Source: Erinaceus europaeus
Taxonomy: Eukaryota > Chordata > Mammalia > Eulipotyphla > Erinaceidae
Direction: 5' to 3'
Assembly: GCF_950295315.1 (NCBI RefSeq)
Contig: NC_080175.1
Coordinates: 85,191,566 to 85,255,565 of the forward strand
DNA length: 64,000 nucleotides
This document shows, piece by piece, positions 33,800 through 45,503 of the stretch. The notes under the pieces were generated by a model, which saw only the letters and a list, made by a program, of their open reading frames with translations, ran no database searches and was not told the origin of the DNA. Every line of letters begins with the position of its first letter. Within the stretch, counting starts at the first letter, position 1. Made by a program: the position numbers and the translations under genes.

Positions 33800-35115
33800 A
33801 ACAGTGAAGTTCATCAGATTTTTGAAAGCATACATTTTCATAGTCTCTTTCACAAATGAATATTCTAAAAAGCATATCACCACATTTTTATTAAAATATT
33901 AATAGTTTACAGATTGAAATGAAGGTCTATAAACACTGTTTAATAAAGTAGCTATAATAAATGAACACTTTATGGTACATTGTATAATAAAAATAATGAT
34001 TAAAGATGTTCTTAGATATCCATAATTATGATATGATGAGATAACCCTGACTTGCTAAAAATGTGTGTGTGTGTGTGTATGCACATACACAAGAGCCTAT
34101 TCTGCAAAGACACTGTTGTTTTATTATATACACAAAAGACCTTTCAGATTTTGTCACTAGAACTGCCCTTTCTAATGTAAAGACAAGAATGAAAGTAATT
34201 TCTAATACAGCCCTCCTTCCCAATAGTCTTTTAACTGATGGAGGTTGCATAGTACCTTTCATGGTTTTCAACTACTATCAATTTATAGGCCTGAAGGAGG
34301 ACAGACTGAGATGATATAGTAAAGAAGAGTTGAATAATTCAATTCTTACAAAAAAACTGTCTATCTGTCAATTTGAATAACTTTAAAGACATTGCGGTAC
34401 TAAGCAGAATTATCACTACTATTAATTGCAGAGACATATTAAAAGGACCCCAGAAACTGACCTCCTTTAAAAGAAAGAATGTATGTAGAGAATGCCTTAA
34501 TCTTCTACTCTGCACTTAAGATAACTGTCAAGAATATCTAAAACCCCAATTAACCATAGGAAAAAAAACTGTCAAAAATCTAATTCTTTTTTTGACAAGG
34601 CGTTTATTCTGAAACCAGCAGAGGGAGAAACAGGCAGTTGCATTAGAAAGAGCTGAGTGTCACAAGGGTCCGAGCCACACGGGGAGCTTTCCATGTGCAA
34701 AATGCTGATTAGAACGCGGTGAATCTAGAGGACCGCACTCAGAGTTTGTTGACTGAGCTATAGTAAAACTAGGGCTTTGCAGTTTGACTGACCTTGGAAA
34801 TGAGAGCATTAGCAAAAGAAAAAAAAAAAGATGGTTTTCATTTCTAGCAATAAAGACGAAATGAAGATGAACTAATGAAATGAAAGCACTCCACCTTAAA
34901 GAATTATATAGGAATTGCAAGTAAGAAGGCAAATTGTTTATTACAAACATTTATATTACTGTTGTTGTCTTGAAAAAAAACTAAATAATGAAACAGCTTT
35001 TGATATTATTAACACTAACATAAATAAAGTTAGCAGATGGTCATCTATTCATCTAGTCCTATTACAAATATTTATTGTGTACTTTCAAACAGAAAGAAAT
35101 GAGCTAGATGCATTA
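33800..35115. other. Mostly unique DNA, no gene recognised
   Basis: Contains a (GT)10 or so run at 34,061-34,080. About 34,590-34,800 is less AT-rich and free of repeat scars (CACACGGGGAGCTTTCCATG ... GAACGCGGTGAATCTAGAGG) and may be conserved non-coding DNA (inference). Confidence 0.35.
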
Positions 35116-35118
35116 GAA

Positions 35119-35153
35119 CACACACACACACACACACACAAAAAAAAAAAAAC
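35119..35153. repeat. (CA)n-(A)n microsatellite
   Basis: About 11 CA units followed by a 12-A run. Confidence 0.95.
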
Positions 35154-35242
35154 TTTATAAAATGCAGATGCTTCCTTCCAGGAAACTATAAATAATAATG
35201 TAACGTCATTATATGCTATACTCATATTTATTAAAATAGGTT

Positions 35243-35300
35243 GCAACAATGCATTGAACAGACAGATTAAAGCAACAATGCATTGAACAGACAGATTAAA
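35243..35300. repeat. Perfect 29-bp tandem duplication
   Basis: GCAACAATGCATTGAACAGA plus CAGATTAAA at 35,243-35,271 is repeated without mismatch at 35,272-35,300. Confidence 0.97.
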
Positions 35301-35559
35301 GATGTACTGTCCAGTACAGAAGCCATCGGCCCTATAAGGCTAACTTTTATTAAAATTAAATCTAAAGTCATAATTGTTCAGTCTTACTAACCTTGTACAG
35401 ACAAGTCACAGTGGGCATTAGTGGTTATTGTATTGGGTCTGAAACTCCTTATTGGAAGGCAGCTGGTTTGGAACACAGAAATACTGTCAAGCTCTAAAGA
35501 TCTACTAGAACTCATTAGTTGAATTTTCTTGAGTGTAAAGAAAGGATGGACTTTTTTAA

Positions 35560-35712
35560 TATATTCAAAAGAAAGAAGTTCAGTTGAGGATTCTATTTGA
35601 TGCAGTCACACAGGAAATTTGGTGGTAGGTACAGTGAGGTGAGGTGTAGGTGTATGTGTGAAGGTATACTCCTAGCATCTTCTAATACTGTAAATTAATG
35701 TTACATTTTAAA
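35560..35712 (+). mobile_element. Old L1 3' end
   Basis: AATTTGGTGGTAGGTACAGT, GTATACTCCTAGCATCTTCT and an A-rich end match the layout of local L1 ends. Confidence 0.45.
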
Positions 35713-35734
35713 AAATGGTAGAAAAAAAAGAAAG

Positions 35735-36780
35735 GAAAGTTCACGTCGACATGTTTCACCTCGGACTGTGTCCAGAGACACCAGGCATGGTATGTCAACC
35801 CTTCAGCTCCAATACTCAAGATGAAACCTTTCCTAGCTCACAGGACTCCTTAGTTTTATTTTGGGTGGCACACTTTCAAACAAAGTCAAAGAACCTAGAT
35901 ATAGCCCAGGGCTCATGAGATAGGGCACATGTGCACATGTACCCATAAGTTGGGAGAAAATATATACCTTAGGGTAAAAGTACACAAGAGTTTTCAGTGA
36001 CTCAGTACGTGCAACAGGTAGAAAGACCTAAAAAAAAGATGCCATAAGATACTTAGTCAAATATATTGTACTTAGACCTAGATATCCTCTCACCTCCCTC
36101 CGATTTCACTTCCCTCAGTCACTCTAAGATTAACTTTGTCAGATAAAGTAAGGACTACAAAAGCTGGATAAAGGCAAGAAATCAACACACTTTAACTATG
36201 GCCCTTTTGGTCACTACCAGGCCACCCCATCATCCAGGGCCCTAGTCAGGGAATCCTTGCATTCCCATATAGATACAGTGGGTCTAGACACTAGACCTCT
36301 CTCCACCATCACTGGTCAACTCCATCAGGAACATCACAAACCCTCTTGTGGGCCTCTACAGGACCTTGCCCTCGATGTAGAACAACAGTGGTAGAAATTG
36401 TCCCAGTCTCCGAAGGGAGGCTGGGTCAACATACTCTGTCACTCAAGGAAGACTGGTCCTGAAATGAGTGCAGCCTAGAGTGTTCCTAGCTATGACCATG
36501 AAATGTGAACTCAGACCTACAGGGATGCAGAGAGTACACAGGTTCCTGTACTGAATATGAGCCCCAGATCAGATCAATAGAGTTTTACCATTTATGGCAT
36601 TTATATACTTTTTTCATATTTGGGAGCTACTCTTTTCCCTGATCCAGTTTTCTAGTCTTATTTCCAACTCTAACACCGTCTCCTCAGACAATACCTTTAG
36701 CCCACCTGCATGCTAGCTGTCAGACTCAGGCAAAAATTATAAAGTCATGGGTGGGTCCCTTGAAACAGACCTAAAAAGAA
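35735..36780 (+). mobile_element. L1 3' UTR copy, long type, old
   Basis: Follows the long UTR from ACATGTTTCACCTCGGACTG through TGTGCACATGTACCCATAAG, TCACTACCAGGCCACCCCAT, TGTGAACTCAGACCTACAGG and the CCACCTGCATGCTAGCTGTC part. Continues after inserted elements at 36,930-37,090. Diverged, so older than the copies near 47 kb. Confidence 0.85.
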
Positions 36781-36860
36781 TTTTTTTTTCTTAACCAGAG
36801 CATTGTTCAGCTCTGGCTTATGGTGTTGCGGGGGATTGAACCCGGGACTTTGGGTTATGC
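36781..36860 (-). mobile_element. tRNA-SINE, family D, truncated
   Basis: TTAACCAGAGCATTGTTCAG, CTCTGGCTTATGGTGTTGCG, GGGGATTGAACCCGGGACTT. It breaks off into a short L1 tail at about 36,858-36,925 (ATGTACAAACTATTGTACTT ... CCCCAGTAATAAAATATATA). Confidence 0.75.
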
Positions 36861-36929
36861 ATGTACAAACTATTGTACTTACTGTTGAGTGTAAAACATT
36901 AATTCCCCAGTAATAAAATATATATATAT

Positions 36930-37090
36930 ACCTAAAATAGATTTCCTAGCTTATCCAAAATAGAGACCCCAAATCTCATCTGCTATATTCATATCTTTAG
37001 TTTCCTGATGATTAAACAATTCGTTCTACTTTATATCTTAGTGCTTTTCGCCACCAAGTTACTGATGCTACCATGAAACCAAATATAGGC
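36930..37090 (+). mobile_element. L1 3' UTR, continuation of the copy at 35,735
   Basis: CCTAAAATAGATTTCCTAGC, AATTCGTTCTACTTTATATC and CCACCAAGTTACTGATGCTA continue the UTR in order. Confidence 0.7.
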
Positions 37091-37309
37091 GATTAAGCTT
37101 TCATATGCTTAATATGAAATATTTTATCACCATAGTTTTAAAATGGTTGCTGTAAGAATTTAAAAAATGACTTGAAACTTTCAATCCGCTTAAATATTGA
37201 CTTTTTTGTTGATATATGACAAACCTCCAACAGAAAAGTTTCACTTAGTACTCTATCCTTTGTATTACTGTTATATATAATAAATTAAAATATGTCATAT
37301 TTGTTATAT

Positions 37310-37610
37310 TCTTTAAAGATTTTTTTAATTTTTATTTATTTATTTCCTTTTTGTTGCCCTTGTTTTTATTGTTGTAGTAGTTATTATTGTTGTTGTTATT
37401 GCTGTTGTCATTGTTGGATAGGACAGAGAGAAATAAAAAGAGAAGGGGGAACAAAGGGGGAGAGAAAGACAGACACCTGCAGACCTGCTTCACCGCCTGT
37501 GAAGCGATTCCCCTGCAGGTGGGGAGCCAGGCCTCAAACCTGGATCCTCATACTGGTCCTTGCGCTTTGTGACACATGTGCTTAACCCGTTGCACTACTG
37601 CCCAACTCCC
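37310..37610 (-). mobile_element. tRNA-SINE, family A
   Basis: Complete reverse copy with an expanded TTATTATTGTTGTTGTTATT tail. The B-box is mutated. TSD ATTTGTTATAT at 37,299-37,309 and 37,611-37,621. Confidence 0.95.
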
Positions 37611-37784
37611 ATTTGTTATATATTTTATAGAAAATTATAAATATAGAACAATTTTAGAGAAATTAAGAAACTAAAATATATTTTATAATTTCCAGTCATC
37701 ACTATTCTTTCTAAGTGACTACACTTCAACTGAATATCTTACTAGTGACATAGGTCTTTTAGTGGTGCAACAAATTCATATATT

Positions 37785-37998
37785 TTTTTTTAATTTTTAT
37801 CCTTATTTATTTATTGAATGAAGTCAGAAATCAAGAGGGAAGGGGGTGATAGAGTGAGAGAAACAGAGAGATACCTACAACACTGCCTTACCACTCAAAA
37901 AGCTTTTCTCCTACAGGTAGAGACCAGGGGCTCAGACCCTGGTCTATGTGCACTGTAACATGTAAGCTCAACCAGGTGTGCCACCACCCAGCCCCAAA
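37785..37998 (-). mobile_element. tRNA-SINE, family B
   Basis: TTTATTGAATGAAGTCAGAA, CTACAGGTAGAGACCAGGGG, ACCAGGTGTGCCACCACCCA then GCCCC. Confidence 0.85.
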
Positions 37999-38084
37999 AA
38001 ATTAAATGTTTGCCTATTAGATAACTCATTTTTGAGGAACAATTTCAGAAAATATAGACATGCATTCACACGTTGGTCGACTTT

Positions 38085-38720
38085 TTTTCTTTTTCATTTG
38101 AAACTGTGTGTCATTCTACTGTCTCTTAGCTTATGCTATTTCTGGTAAGTCAGTTTGTAATTTGTATTGTAGGCCTGTAAATTGTTTTCTTGTTGCTTTT
38201 AAGGATTTATCTTTTGATTTTCAATAGCTGAATTCTGATAAATATAATTTTGTTTTTAAATTTGATGTCACTGAGTCCCTCTATTTGTGTTTCTTGCTCT
38301 CAAATTTCAGAGTCATTCCATTATACTTTATTTTAAAAATTTATTGTCCTTGTTTTTTCTTGCTTTTCATCTTTCTCTATTCTTGTGGCTCCAATTACAC
38401 GTATATTGGACCACAGAATACTTTCTTCTGGTCATAAGAAGCATTGCCCCTTTTTCTTTAGTGATATTTTATTTACTCCATTTGAATGTATAATCCCTGT
38501 TGAATTAACTTCAATTTAACTATTACTTCTATCTTCAGTCCACTTTTGAACCTAACTAGTGAAATCTTATTTTCAGTTACTGTTATTCTTAACCTTAAAA
38601 TTTCTATGTGGGTATTTTCTCCATTTATCTGTTAAAACTTGCTCTTAGTAATAACATCTTCAATTTTTCAGTATAAGTGCCTTTAATTCACTGAATATCA
38701 TTGCTTTGAAGTTTGAACAA
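38085..38720. mobile_element. Ancient L1M-like remnant
   Basis: GCTCCAATTACACGTATATT followed by GGACCACAGAATACTTTCTT recalls text common in ancient mammalian L1 3' regions. Very diverged; orientation not assigned. Confidence 0.4.
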
Positions 38721-39059
38721 ATAAAACATATGATTCACATTCAGTTTTTATAAATGAATTTTTTCCCATGAATCACACTTTCCACGACTAGTAATTTATT
38801 GTTGTAATGTTAAGTTAGACAGTATATTAGTTATCTCAGGCTACTGTAGACTATATGTTCTTAACAACAGTAATCCAGTTTCCACTTCCTCAAAACCCTA
38901 AAAATAGAAGTTTAAGATTAAAGTTCTGGCCATTTTGTTTTTAATGAATATTCTCTTCTTGGCTGACAGACAGCTTTATATTATGCTGTCATGTGGCTCT
39001 TACTCATTATGTATGTGTGTTGAGGTGAAATAACATAAAAGACTATATAGCCTCTTCTT

Positions 39060-39191
39060 TTTTTTTTTTTTTTTTTACCAGAACACTGTTCAGTTCTGGC
39101 TTATGGTGGTGCCAGGGATTAAAGCTGGAATGTTGAAGCCTCAGGCATGAGAGCCTTTTTGCATAACCATTATGGTATCTATCCTCTGCCC
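39060..39191 (-). mobile_element. tRNA-SINE, family D, young
   Basis: T18 (reverse A tail), ACCAGAACACTGTTCAGTTC, GCCTCAGGCATGAGAGCC, TAACCATTATGGTATCTATC. Perfect 14-bp TSD TATAGCCTCTTCTT at 39,046-39,059 and 39,192-39,205. Confidence 0.93.
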
Positions 39192-39244
39192 TATAGCCTC
39201 TTCTTAAAGGGACATTAATCCTTTTGGAGAATGGCCCACTAAGA

Positions 39245-40200
39245 TACTGGCTCACTTAATGATGGTCTTTTTGGTCAATACCAGACAACCCCATTATCTG
39301 GGGCACTACTTAGGGAATGCTTGGATTCCCACACAGATGTGATGGGCTAAGAACTCTCTCCACCACCAGTGGTCACTTCCATCAGGAACATCATCATAAG
39401 GCCTCCATGGGCCAATCCAGGAAATTATCCTCCCTATAAAACAACAATGGTAGAGACTGCCCCACTCAAGACAGACTGGTCCTAAAATTAGTGCAGCCTA
39501 GAAAGTGCCCAGCTGTGACCATGAGTTGTACACTAAGACTGACAGAGATTCAGAGGTTACACAGTCTCCTGTGCTAAATATAAACATATACGGGCCCTGG
39601 GTCAGTTGGATGGGGTAAACAGTTAATTTTATTCATAGATTTTCTTCAAGATTGGGAGCTACTCCCTTTTTTTCTAGCTCTTTTACCCAATTCTCTAGCT
39701 TTACTATCAATTATGACGTCATCTTCCCAGATACTATTTTTGTCCACCTCTCTATTAGTTATCAAACTCAAGCAAGAACTACAAACGTTATGGGTCCCTA
39801 GGATCATCCCTAGGATCATCCCTAAAATAGACTTCCTCAATTCTTTCTGCCCTAAGATCCTTTAGTCTCATCTGCTTTACTCCTGCTTTTTGGATCCTCT
39901 GAATTAATCATTATGTCCTGCTTTATATCTTACAGCTTTTCAGCCACCAAGTTACAGATGCTATCAAGATTCCACTCAGACTTCCCTGGGCAGATGACCT
40001 CACCAGTGTGTCCCCGCATCTCACCTCTCCAGAGCCCTACCCTACTAGGAAAAGACAGAAACAGGCTGGGGTATGGAACAACCTGCCAATGTCCATGTCA
40101 AGCAGTGAAGCAATTATAGAAACCAAAACTTCCATCTTTTGTTCCCCAAAAAGGATTTTAGTCCATAAGCCCAAAGAGGGAGAAGTCCTAGGGAGAAGAT
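39245..40200 (+). mobile_element. L1 3' UTR copy, long type, old
   Basis: GATACTGGCTCACTTAATGA onward follows the UTR to CCAAAACTTCCATCTTTTGT, then a variant end (about 40,200-40,340, GGCTCTGAACTCTAACTCCA) shared with the copy at 43,800. Confidence 0.82.
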
Positions 40201-40339
40201 GAACTGAAGGCTCTGAACTCTAACTCCATTAGGACCTGGAGAGAAAAGAAGAAAAAAGGAAAGATAGTAGTAGTGATAAGTTTGGTTGTCACTTGGAAGG
40301 GAAGAGAGTGTAGAATCATATGAAAAAATAGGGAAATAT

Positions 40340-40915
40340 GACACCATCTCCCCAGACAATAACTTGGGTCCACCTACATGTTAGCTGTCAGACTCAGGCA
40401 AAAACTAGTAAAGTCATGGGCCCCTTGGAATATACCTACTAGCTTTTTCCAGAATAGAGACCCTAAATCTTCATCTGCAATATTGTTCCTTTTAGGTTCA
40501 TAACTAGTCAAAAATTTGCTCTGCTTTATATCTTAACTCTTTTTCAGCCACCAGGTTCTAGATGCTACCGTGATGCCAACCAGATTTCCCTGGGCACACG
40601 ACCCCACCAATATGTCCTGGAGCCTCACCTCCACAGATGCCTATCCTACTTGGGAAAGAGCAAGACAGGCTGGGATTATGGATCGACCTGTCAACGCCCA
40701 TGTTCATCAGGGAAGCAATTACAGAAGCCAGACCTTCTACCTCCTGCACCCCATAGTGACCCTGGGTCCATATTCTTAGAGGGTAAAGAATAGGAAAGCT
40801 ATTAAGGAAGGGAATGGGATACCAAGTTCTGGTGGTTGGAACTGTGTGTAATTGTACTCCTCTTGTCCTATGGTCTTGTCAATATTTCCATTTTATAAAT
40901 AAATTTTTAAATGGG
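40340..40915 (+). mobile_element. L1 3' UTR copy, second in tandem
   Basis: Restarts at ACACCATCTCCCCAGACAAT and runs to the tail CATTTTATAAATAAATTTTT, repeating sequence already present at 39,715-40,190. The two are separate insertions or a duplication. Confidence 0.85.
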
Positions 40916-40954
40916 CAAATGATACAAATATAAACATATAAATAAATAATAGAG

Positions 40955-41178
40955 GGAACTAGGGGGTGGCACACCTGGATGAGTGCACACACTACAGTGC
41001 ACAAGGGCCCAGGTTCAAGTCCCTGGTCCCCACCTGCAGGGGAGAGGCTTCATGAATAGTGAAGCAGGGCTACAGATGTGTCTATCTCTTTCCTTCTCTA
41101 CCTCCTCCTTCCCTCTCAGTTTTTCTCTATCTCTATCCAATAATAAATAAATCAACTAAAAAATAATTTTAAAAAAGA
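40955..41178 (+). mobile_element. tRNA-SINE, family B
   Basis: GGGAACTAGGGGGTGGCACA, CCCAGGTTCAAGTCCCTGGT, CACCTGCAGGGGAGAGGCTT, TCCAATAATAAATAAATC. Confidence 0.9.
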
Positions 41179-41189
41179 AAATCCAGCTT

Positions 41190-41362
41190 AAAAAAAAGTA
41201 AAATAATAGTCATCCCCTATCTGCAATCTTGGAAGAACTAATATAGCTTCCAATTAGAGGGTATGGGAATACAGAACTCTGGTGGTGAAAATGGTGCAAA
41301 ATTATACCATTATCTTATAATTTTGTAATGCAATATTGTCATTTAATAAAATATAAAAAAGA
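41190..41362 (+). mobile_element. Old L1 3' end
   Basis: ATACAGAACTCTGGTGGTGA, AATTATACCATTATCTTATA and an ATAAAATATAAAAAAG end. Confidence 0.6.
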
Positions 41363-41364
41363 AA

Positions 41365-43045
41365 GAAAATGGTCCATACTATGTTTTCATTTAATCTAAA
41401 TTACTTCCTCAGAGGCCCCATTACCACAGACATCCCCAATATAGTAAGCCTTCAAAATATGAATTTGAGCAAGGGAGATATATTCAGTTTCCAGCACACA
41501 AAATGTTTGCTGAAATCTTTTACAAACTTAAGCTTACTGGACTTTGATTCCTGCAAATCACTGACTTGCCTATATTCAAGACAAAATTTCCTTCTCTCAT
41601 GGTACAAAGAAACTATCTCTTTTCAGTTTCCTTGGCTTCTAGTGGCTTCTATTTTTAGCCTCGTCCCTGTATTAGTCTCCTCTGTGCCTATAGAATTCAG
41701 ATGTTTGCCAAGGAATTTTGCTGAGATGATATCCAGATTTGAGGGCTCATTTTTTGATGGTTTCTTGCCTCTATTAAATTTTCAGTTATTTTTCTGTCTT
41801 ATAATGCTACTCTTTGATAAATCAATCTAATAAGGCTTGTGTTTTCAGCTACCCAATTTCTCCAGAGACAAGAGAACTAACTCAAAAGCAAAGCAAACTA
41901 CAATATTTCATGATTGATTGAAACAATCCTCTTTCTCAAAAGAAGAGCTATTCAGTATATCTACATTTCCCCTTGATTTCTCATCAGATTCCTTAGGGTC
42001 ACCTGCTTGCATATGAACTTTACTTGAACAATGTTTGAACAATGTTTATACTCAGAATTTTGGATTTTAGCCATTTGAGGGTATTCTTATTCCTAGAAGT
42101 TTCCTTTGAATATCAATCATTCTGCTTCCTTGAAACTGGCTCATTCACTTAAGGTTTTTCAAAAAACACCACAAAACTATACTTTCTTCCTGACAGAGTA
42201 GCAATCTTTCAGTAGCAAAGTCTTTTCAAGCCTCCACCTGCCTTTGGTCATTTTCCAATATCTTCAAATTATTGTTTTTGATTTTTTTCCAGTTTCTGTA
42301 ATTGCTTACCATAGGAAAAGCTGTCTGAACTTGTCACACCACCTATTGGTGATCAATTTAACACATAAATCAGATAACATGCAGGGAACGAGATGCTTAA
42401 AAATATAAAAGTTGTATTTCTAGTGAACTAAAGTAGAATACAAGCTCATTATCTGACAAGTTTCTGTATAACCTACTCTTTGCCTAAATATCATTAGCTT
42501 GCGAAAGTTCTTTCCATTCTCCTTCTTATTGAATATACTATAGCCATAATAGATGCCTCATATAATCCACAGTTTATTCCCATAATATCTTCTATAGAGA
42601 ATCATGATTTATGTCCTTCATGTCATCAGACTATACACATCAGCAATATGGAAAGTAGATATTTTTAGTAGTCTTAAACATATCCAGAGAAGGGCATGAT
42701 TTAAGTTAGGGTGATTCTGTCTCCCTCACCAATGATTAATTCAGGATTGACTACTTGGAAAATCTTGGTAGCATGGGAGAAGAGCTGCTAGGAAATTTCA
42801 TTCCTACTCTTCTAAGAAACATTCAGGAATTAATGTTTTTGCCCTCTGAACTTGAACGAAAAATCTCTCACAGTTACTGGTATCTATCCTAAGCCATAAA
42901 GTGAATTGACACTCAAAAGATATAGTTCAGAGGTTATTAAAAATGCATTTGAGAAAAAAATGGAAGGAAAAACTCTAGGTTATTGATAATGGACTATACA
43001 GGGAGACAATCATATGCTTGCAATCTTTGTATCTCTTAGCTGCTT
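41365..43045. other. No gene recognised
   Basis: Unique-looking, pyrimidine-rich in places. A 153-residue open frame at 41,369-41,830 has no recognisable domain or codon signal, and I do not call it. It may contain ancient repeat text I cannot place. Confidence 0.35.
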
Positions 43046-43058
43046 AAGACAGAACTTT

Positions 43059-43253
43059 TTTTTTTTAGTCCTTACTTATTGGGTATAGACAGCCATAAAT
43101 CAAGAGGGAAAGGGGTGATAGAAAGGGAGAGAGACAGCCCTACTTCCCCACTTGCAAAGCTTTGCCCCTGCAGGTGGGGACTAGAGGCTAGAACCCAGGT
43201 CCTTGCACATTGTAACACATATGCTCGACCAGGTGTGCCACCACCCAGCCCCC
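43059..43253 (-). mobile_element. tRNA-SINE, family B
   Basis: ATTGGGTATAGACAGCCATA, CCCCTGCAGGTGGGGACTAG, GTGTGCCACCACCCAGCCCC. Perfect 13-bp TSD AAGACAGAACTTT at 43,046-43,058 and 43,254-43,266. Confidence 0.95.
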
Positions 43254-43269
43254 AAGACAGAACTTTGAA

Positions 43270-43600
43270 CCTGAAATATTTCCATCAAAGAGATAAAGAA
43301 CTTGAAGAATTATCTGAAGTCCTACTCTTGATAAAATAGGCAACAGATGCCACTTGCTGAGTAAGATCAAACAAACCTGAAAACTACCTGACCTTTGCAC
43401 ACTTCTAGTTATATAGGCCAAAATGTGTCCTAATCATTTTACATTATTGAAAAAATTTTTTGTTCCTTCTGAAAGAAAGCACACTGAACTTTTTTTCCTT
43501 TCCATGAAAATGTCAAGCTTGTTCTTGCCTTCAGGCTTTTTCAATTAATATTACTCTTTTATAGTCTCTTTCTGAAAATCTTAACTTGTCAGCCTCCTCT
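43270..43600. other. No gene recognised
   Basis: Unique DNA. Nothing recognised. Confidence 0.5.
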
Positions 43601-43795
43601 TCATCATTCAATACGAATTTAAGAATAACCTATTCAGAAAGTCTTTATCCAAACAACCAAGTTAAAATAGCCTCTCACCATTTATCTTAACTATCTTGCC
43701 CAACTTATTGTCTGCTTTTGTCTTATCATTCTTTGATACTGTATCTTTCTTTTTATGTCAACTACTTGAAGACAAAGTCTCACTCGGTTGTGTCT
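43600..43795 (+). mobile_element. Ancient L2 3' end-like remnant
   Basis: AGAAAGTCTTTATCCAAACA ... ACTACTTGAAGACAAAGTCT resembles L2 3' end text ('ctccttgagggcaggga'). Confidence 0.4.
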
Positions 43796-43796
43796 G

Positions 43797-44003
43797 CCCT
43801 GCTTAGAAATGCAATTATGGATCAACCTGCCAACATCTGTGTCCAGTGGAGAAGTAATTACCACAACTCTCATCTTCTGCACCCCAAAAAGAATTTTGGT
43901 CCATATTCCCAGTGGGGGAGAAGTGATAGGGGGGAGATGACCAGGGGGCTCTGAACTCCAACTTCACCAGGACCTGGAGAGAGAAGAGGAAACAGGGAGG
44001 GAC
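43797..44003 (+). mobile_element. L1 3' UTR copy with variant end, left part
   Basis: CCTGCTTAGAAATGCAATTATGG leads into the UTR text (ATCAACCTGCCAACATCTGT, CTTCTGCACCCCAAAAAGAA), then the variant end GGGGGCTCTGAACTCCAACT. Continues at 44,281 after a SINE (to about 44,370). Confidence 0.72.
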
Positions 44004-44280
44004 GGGAGTTGGGCTGTAGCGCAGCGGGTTAAGCGCAGGTGGTGCAAAGCACAAGGACCGGAATAAGGATCCCGGTTCGAACCCCGGCTCCCCACCTGCA
44101 GGGGAGTCGCTTCACAGGCGGTGAAGCAGGTCTGCAGGTGTCTATCTTTCTCTCCTCCTCTCTGTCTTCCCCTCCTCTCTCCATTTCTCTCTGTCCTATC
44201 CAACAACGACAACAACAATAATAACTACAACAATAAAACAACAAGGGCAACAAAAGGAAATAAATAAAAAAAAAAAGAAA
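44004..44280 (+). mobile_element. tRNA-SINE, family A, young and near-consensus
   Basis: GGGAGTTGGGCTGTAGCGCA head, B-box GGTTCGAACCC, complete body, CGACAACAACAATAATAACT tail and a long A-rich end. Perfect 15-bp TSD GAAACAGGGAGGGAC at 43,989-44,003 and 44,281-44,295. One of the cleanest SINEs in the window. Confidence 0.98.
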
Positions 44281-44472
44281 GAAACAGGGAGGGACATTTG
44301 GATGTAGTAATAGGTATATGTGTGACACAGAAAGGAAGAGAAGGTAGGACCATAAAAAGATGGACAAATAAATATTTTTGCTCCTCACAATTACTTGAAA
44401 GGTTTTAACCTCCAAGTTATTTGTATATGCAAATTCATAACAGAACAGTTTCTTCCACTTGAAAAATAGATT

Positions 44473-44650
44473 TAAGTGGTCTGGGAGGTGGCACAGTGGA
44501 TAAAGCATTGGACTCTCAAGCATGAGGTCCTCAGTTCAATCTCCGCAGCAGATGTACCAGAGTGATGTCTGGTTCTTTCTCTCTCTCTCTGTCTCCTCCT
44601 ATATTTCTCATGAATAAATAAATAAAATCTTTAAAAAAAAGAGAGAGAGA
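44473..44650 (+). mobile_element. tRNA-derived SINE, family C
   Basis: GTGGTCTGGGAGGTGGCACA, CATTGGACTCTCAAGCATGA, GAGTGATGTCTGGTTCTTTC, (CT)n, tail AATAAATAAATAAAATC. Short TSD AGATTTAA at 44,467 and 44,650. Confidence 0.88.
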
Positions 44651-44659
44651 GATTTAAAT

Positions 44660-45034
44660 GTCATTTTTTTCTTTCACTCAAATTCCTGGAAACCTGTTTA
44701 CTTGGGAGAAAACCAAAGGTATTATCTTACTACTAACCAAAAGACTTTCATTTTTACTAAGTGCTATCTGAAGGAGGTTTATTCAAGCATTCTTTGCAAA
44801 GTATCACTAGCTCATATGCCCAGAAAACAAACAAGTAAATAAATCAGATAACAGAAATCCTTGTTTCTTTATTGTTTAACAGCACCAGGAGAAGATTTTC
44901 CAAGTAATAAAATGTGTATTTTCTTGGTGTAAAGGGTTTATACTGACTTTTTCTGACTTATGAATCTGTTTCCTAAAGCATTGTTTGCAACAAAGTTAAA
45001 GGCCAGTTTGAAAACACAATTTTCTTTCCTTTTT
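44660..45034. other. No gene recognised
   Basis: Nothing recognised. Confidence 0.5.
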
Positions 45035-45182
45035 TAAATTTATTTCTTGATTGGGAGATTAATGTTTTAACAGTCAACAGTAAATACAATTGTTTGTACA
45101 TGCATAACATTTCCCAGTTTTCCACATAACAATACAACCCCCAATACATAACAATACAGTCCCCCAATAGGCCTTTGGCCAT
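45035..45182 (-). mobile_element. L1 3' end, reverse
   Basis: TTAACAGTCAACAGTAAATA, CAATTGTTTGTACATGCATA and ACATTTCCCAGTTTTCCACA are the reverse complement of the L1 end at 13,876 and 19,790. Confidence 0.78.
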
Positions 45183-45261
45183 TGGAAAACACAGATTTCT
45201 AACTGGAGATAGTGATAAGAAATTTGGAGTTCCCTTAACATTTAGTTTATCTTAGCACTCT

Positions 45262-45360
45262 AATAGCTGTAGATTTGTGTTTGTTTGTTTTTTGTGTTAC
45301 ATCTGGGAATAGAACCCAGATCTGCAAGTATGCATAACACAACTTCCTAGGGGTCTCCCA
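45262..45360 (-). mobile_element. tRNA-SINE remnant (family D-like)
   Basis: GAATAGAACCCAGATCTGCA and GTATGCATAACACAACTTCC are the reversed head. Diverged. Confidence 0.45.
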
Positions 45361-45503
45361 GATCTGTTTTAAAGAAGGAGTGTAGAGAAAAGGGAAGAAG
45401 CAGCAAAGAAGAGAAATACCACAGCACCATCTAAATCAGCTTTGGAGCTTCCCCAGTGTGGGCTGTGATGTCCAGGGCTCAAAGCTGGGTATCATGCAGA
45501 GAA

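Noticed and set aside
41369..41830. 153-codon open frame on the + strand
   Set aside because: No recognisable domain, low complexity and hydrophobic composition as expected from T-rich DNA, and no splice or promoter support.
44004..44095. tRNA-gene-like sequence with A and B boxes
   Set aside because: It is the head of a SINE with body, A-rich tail and TSD. The cloverleaf is degenerate.
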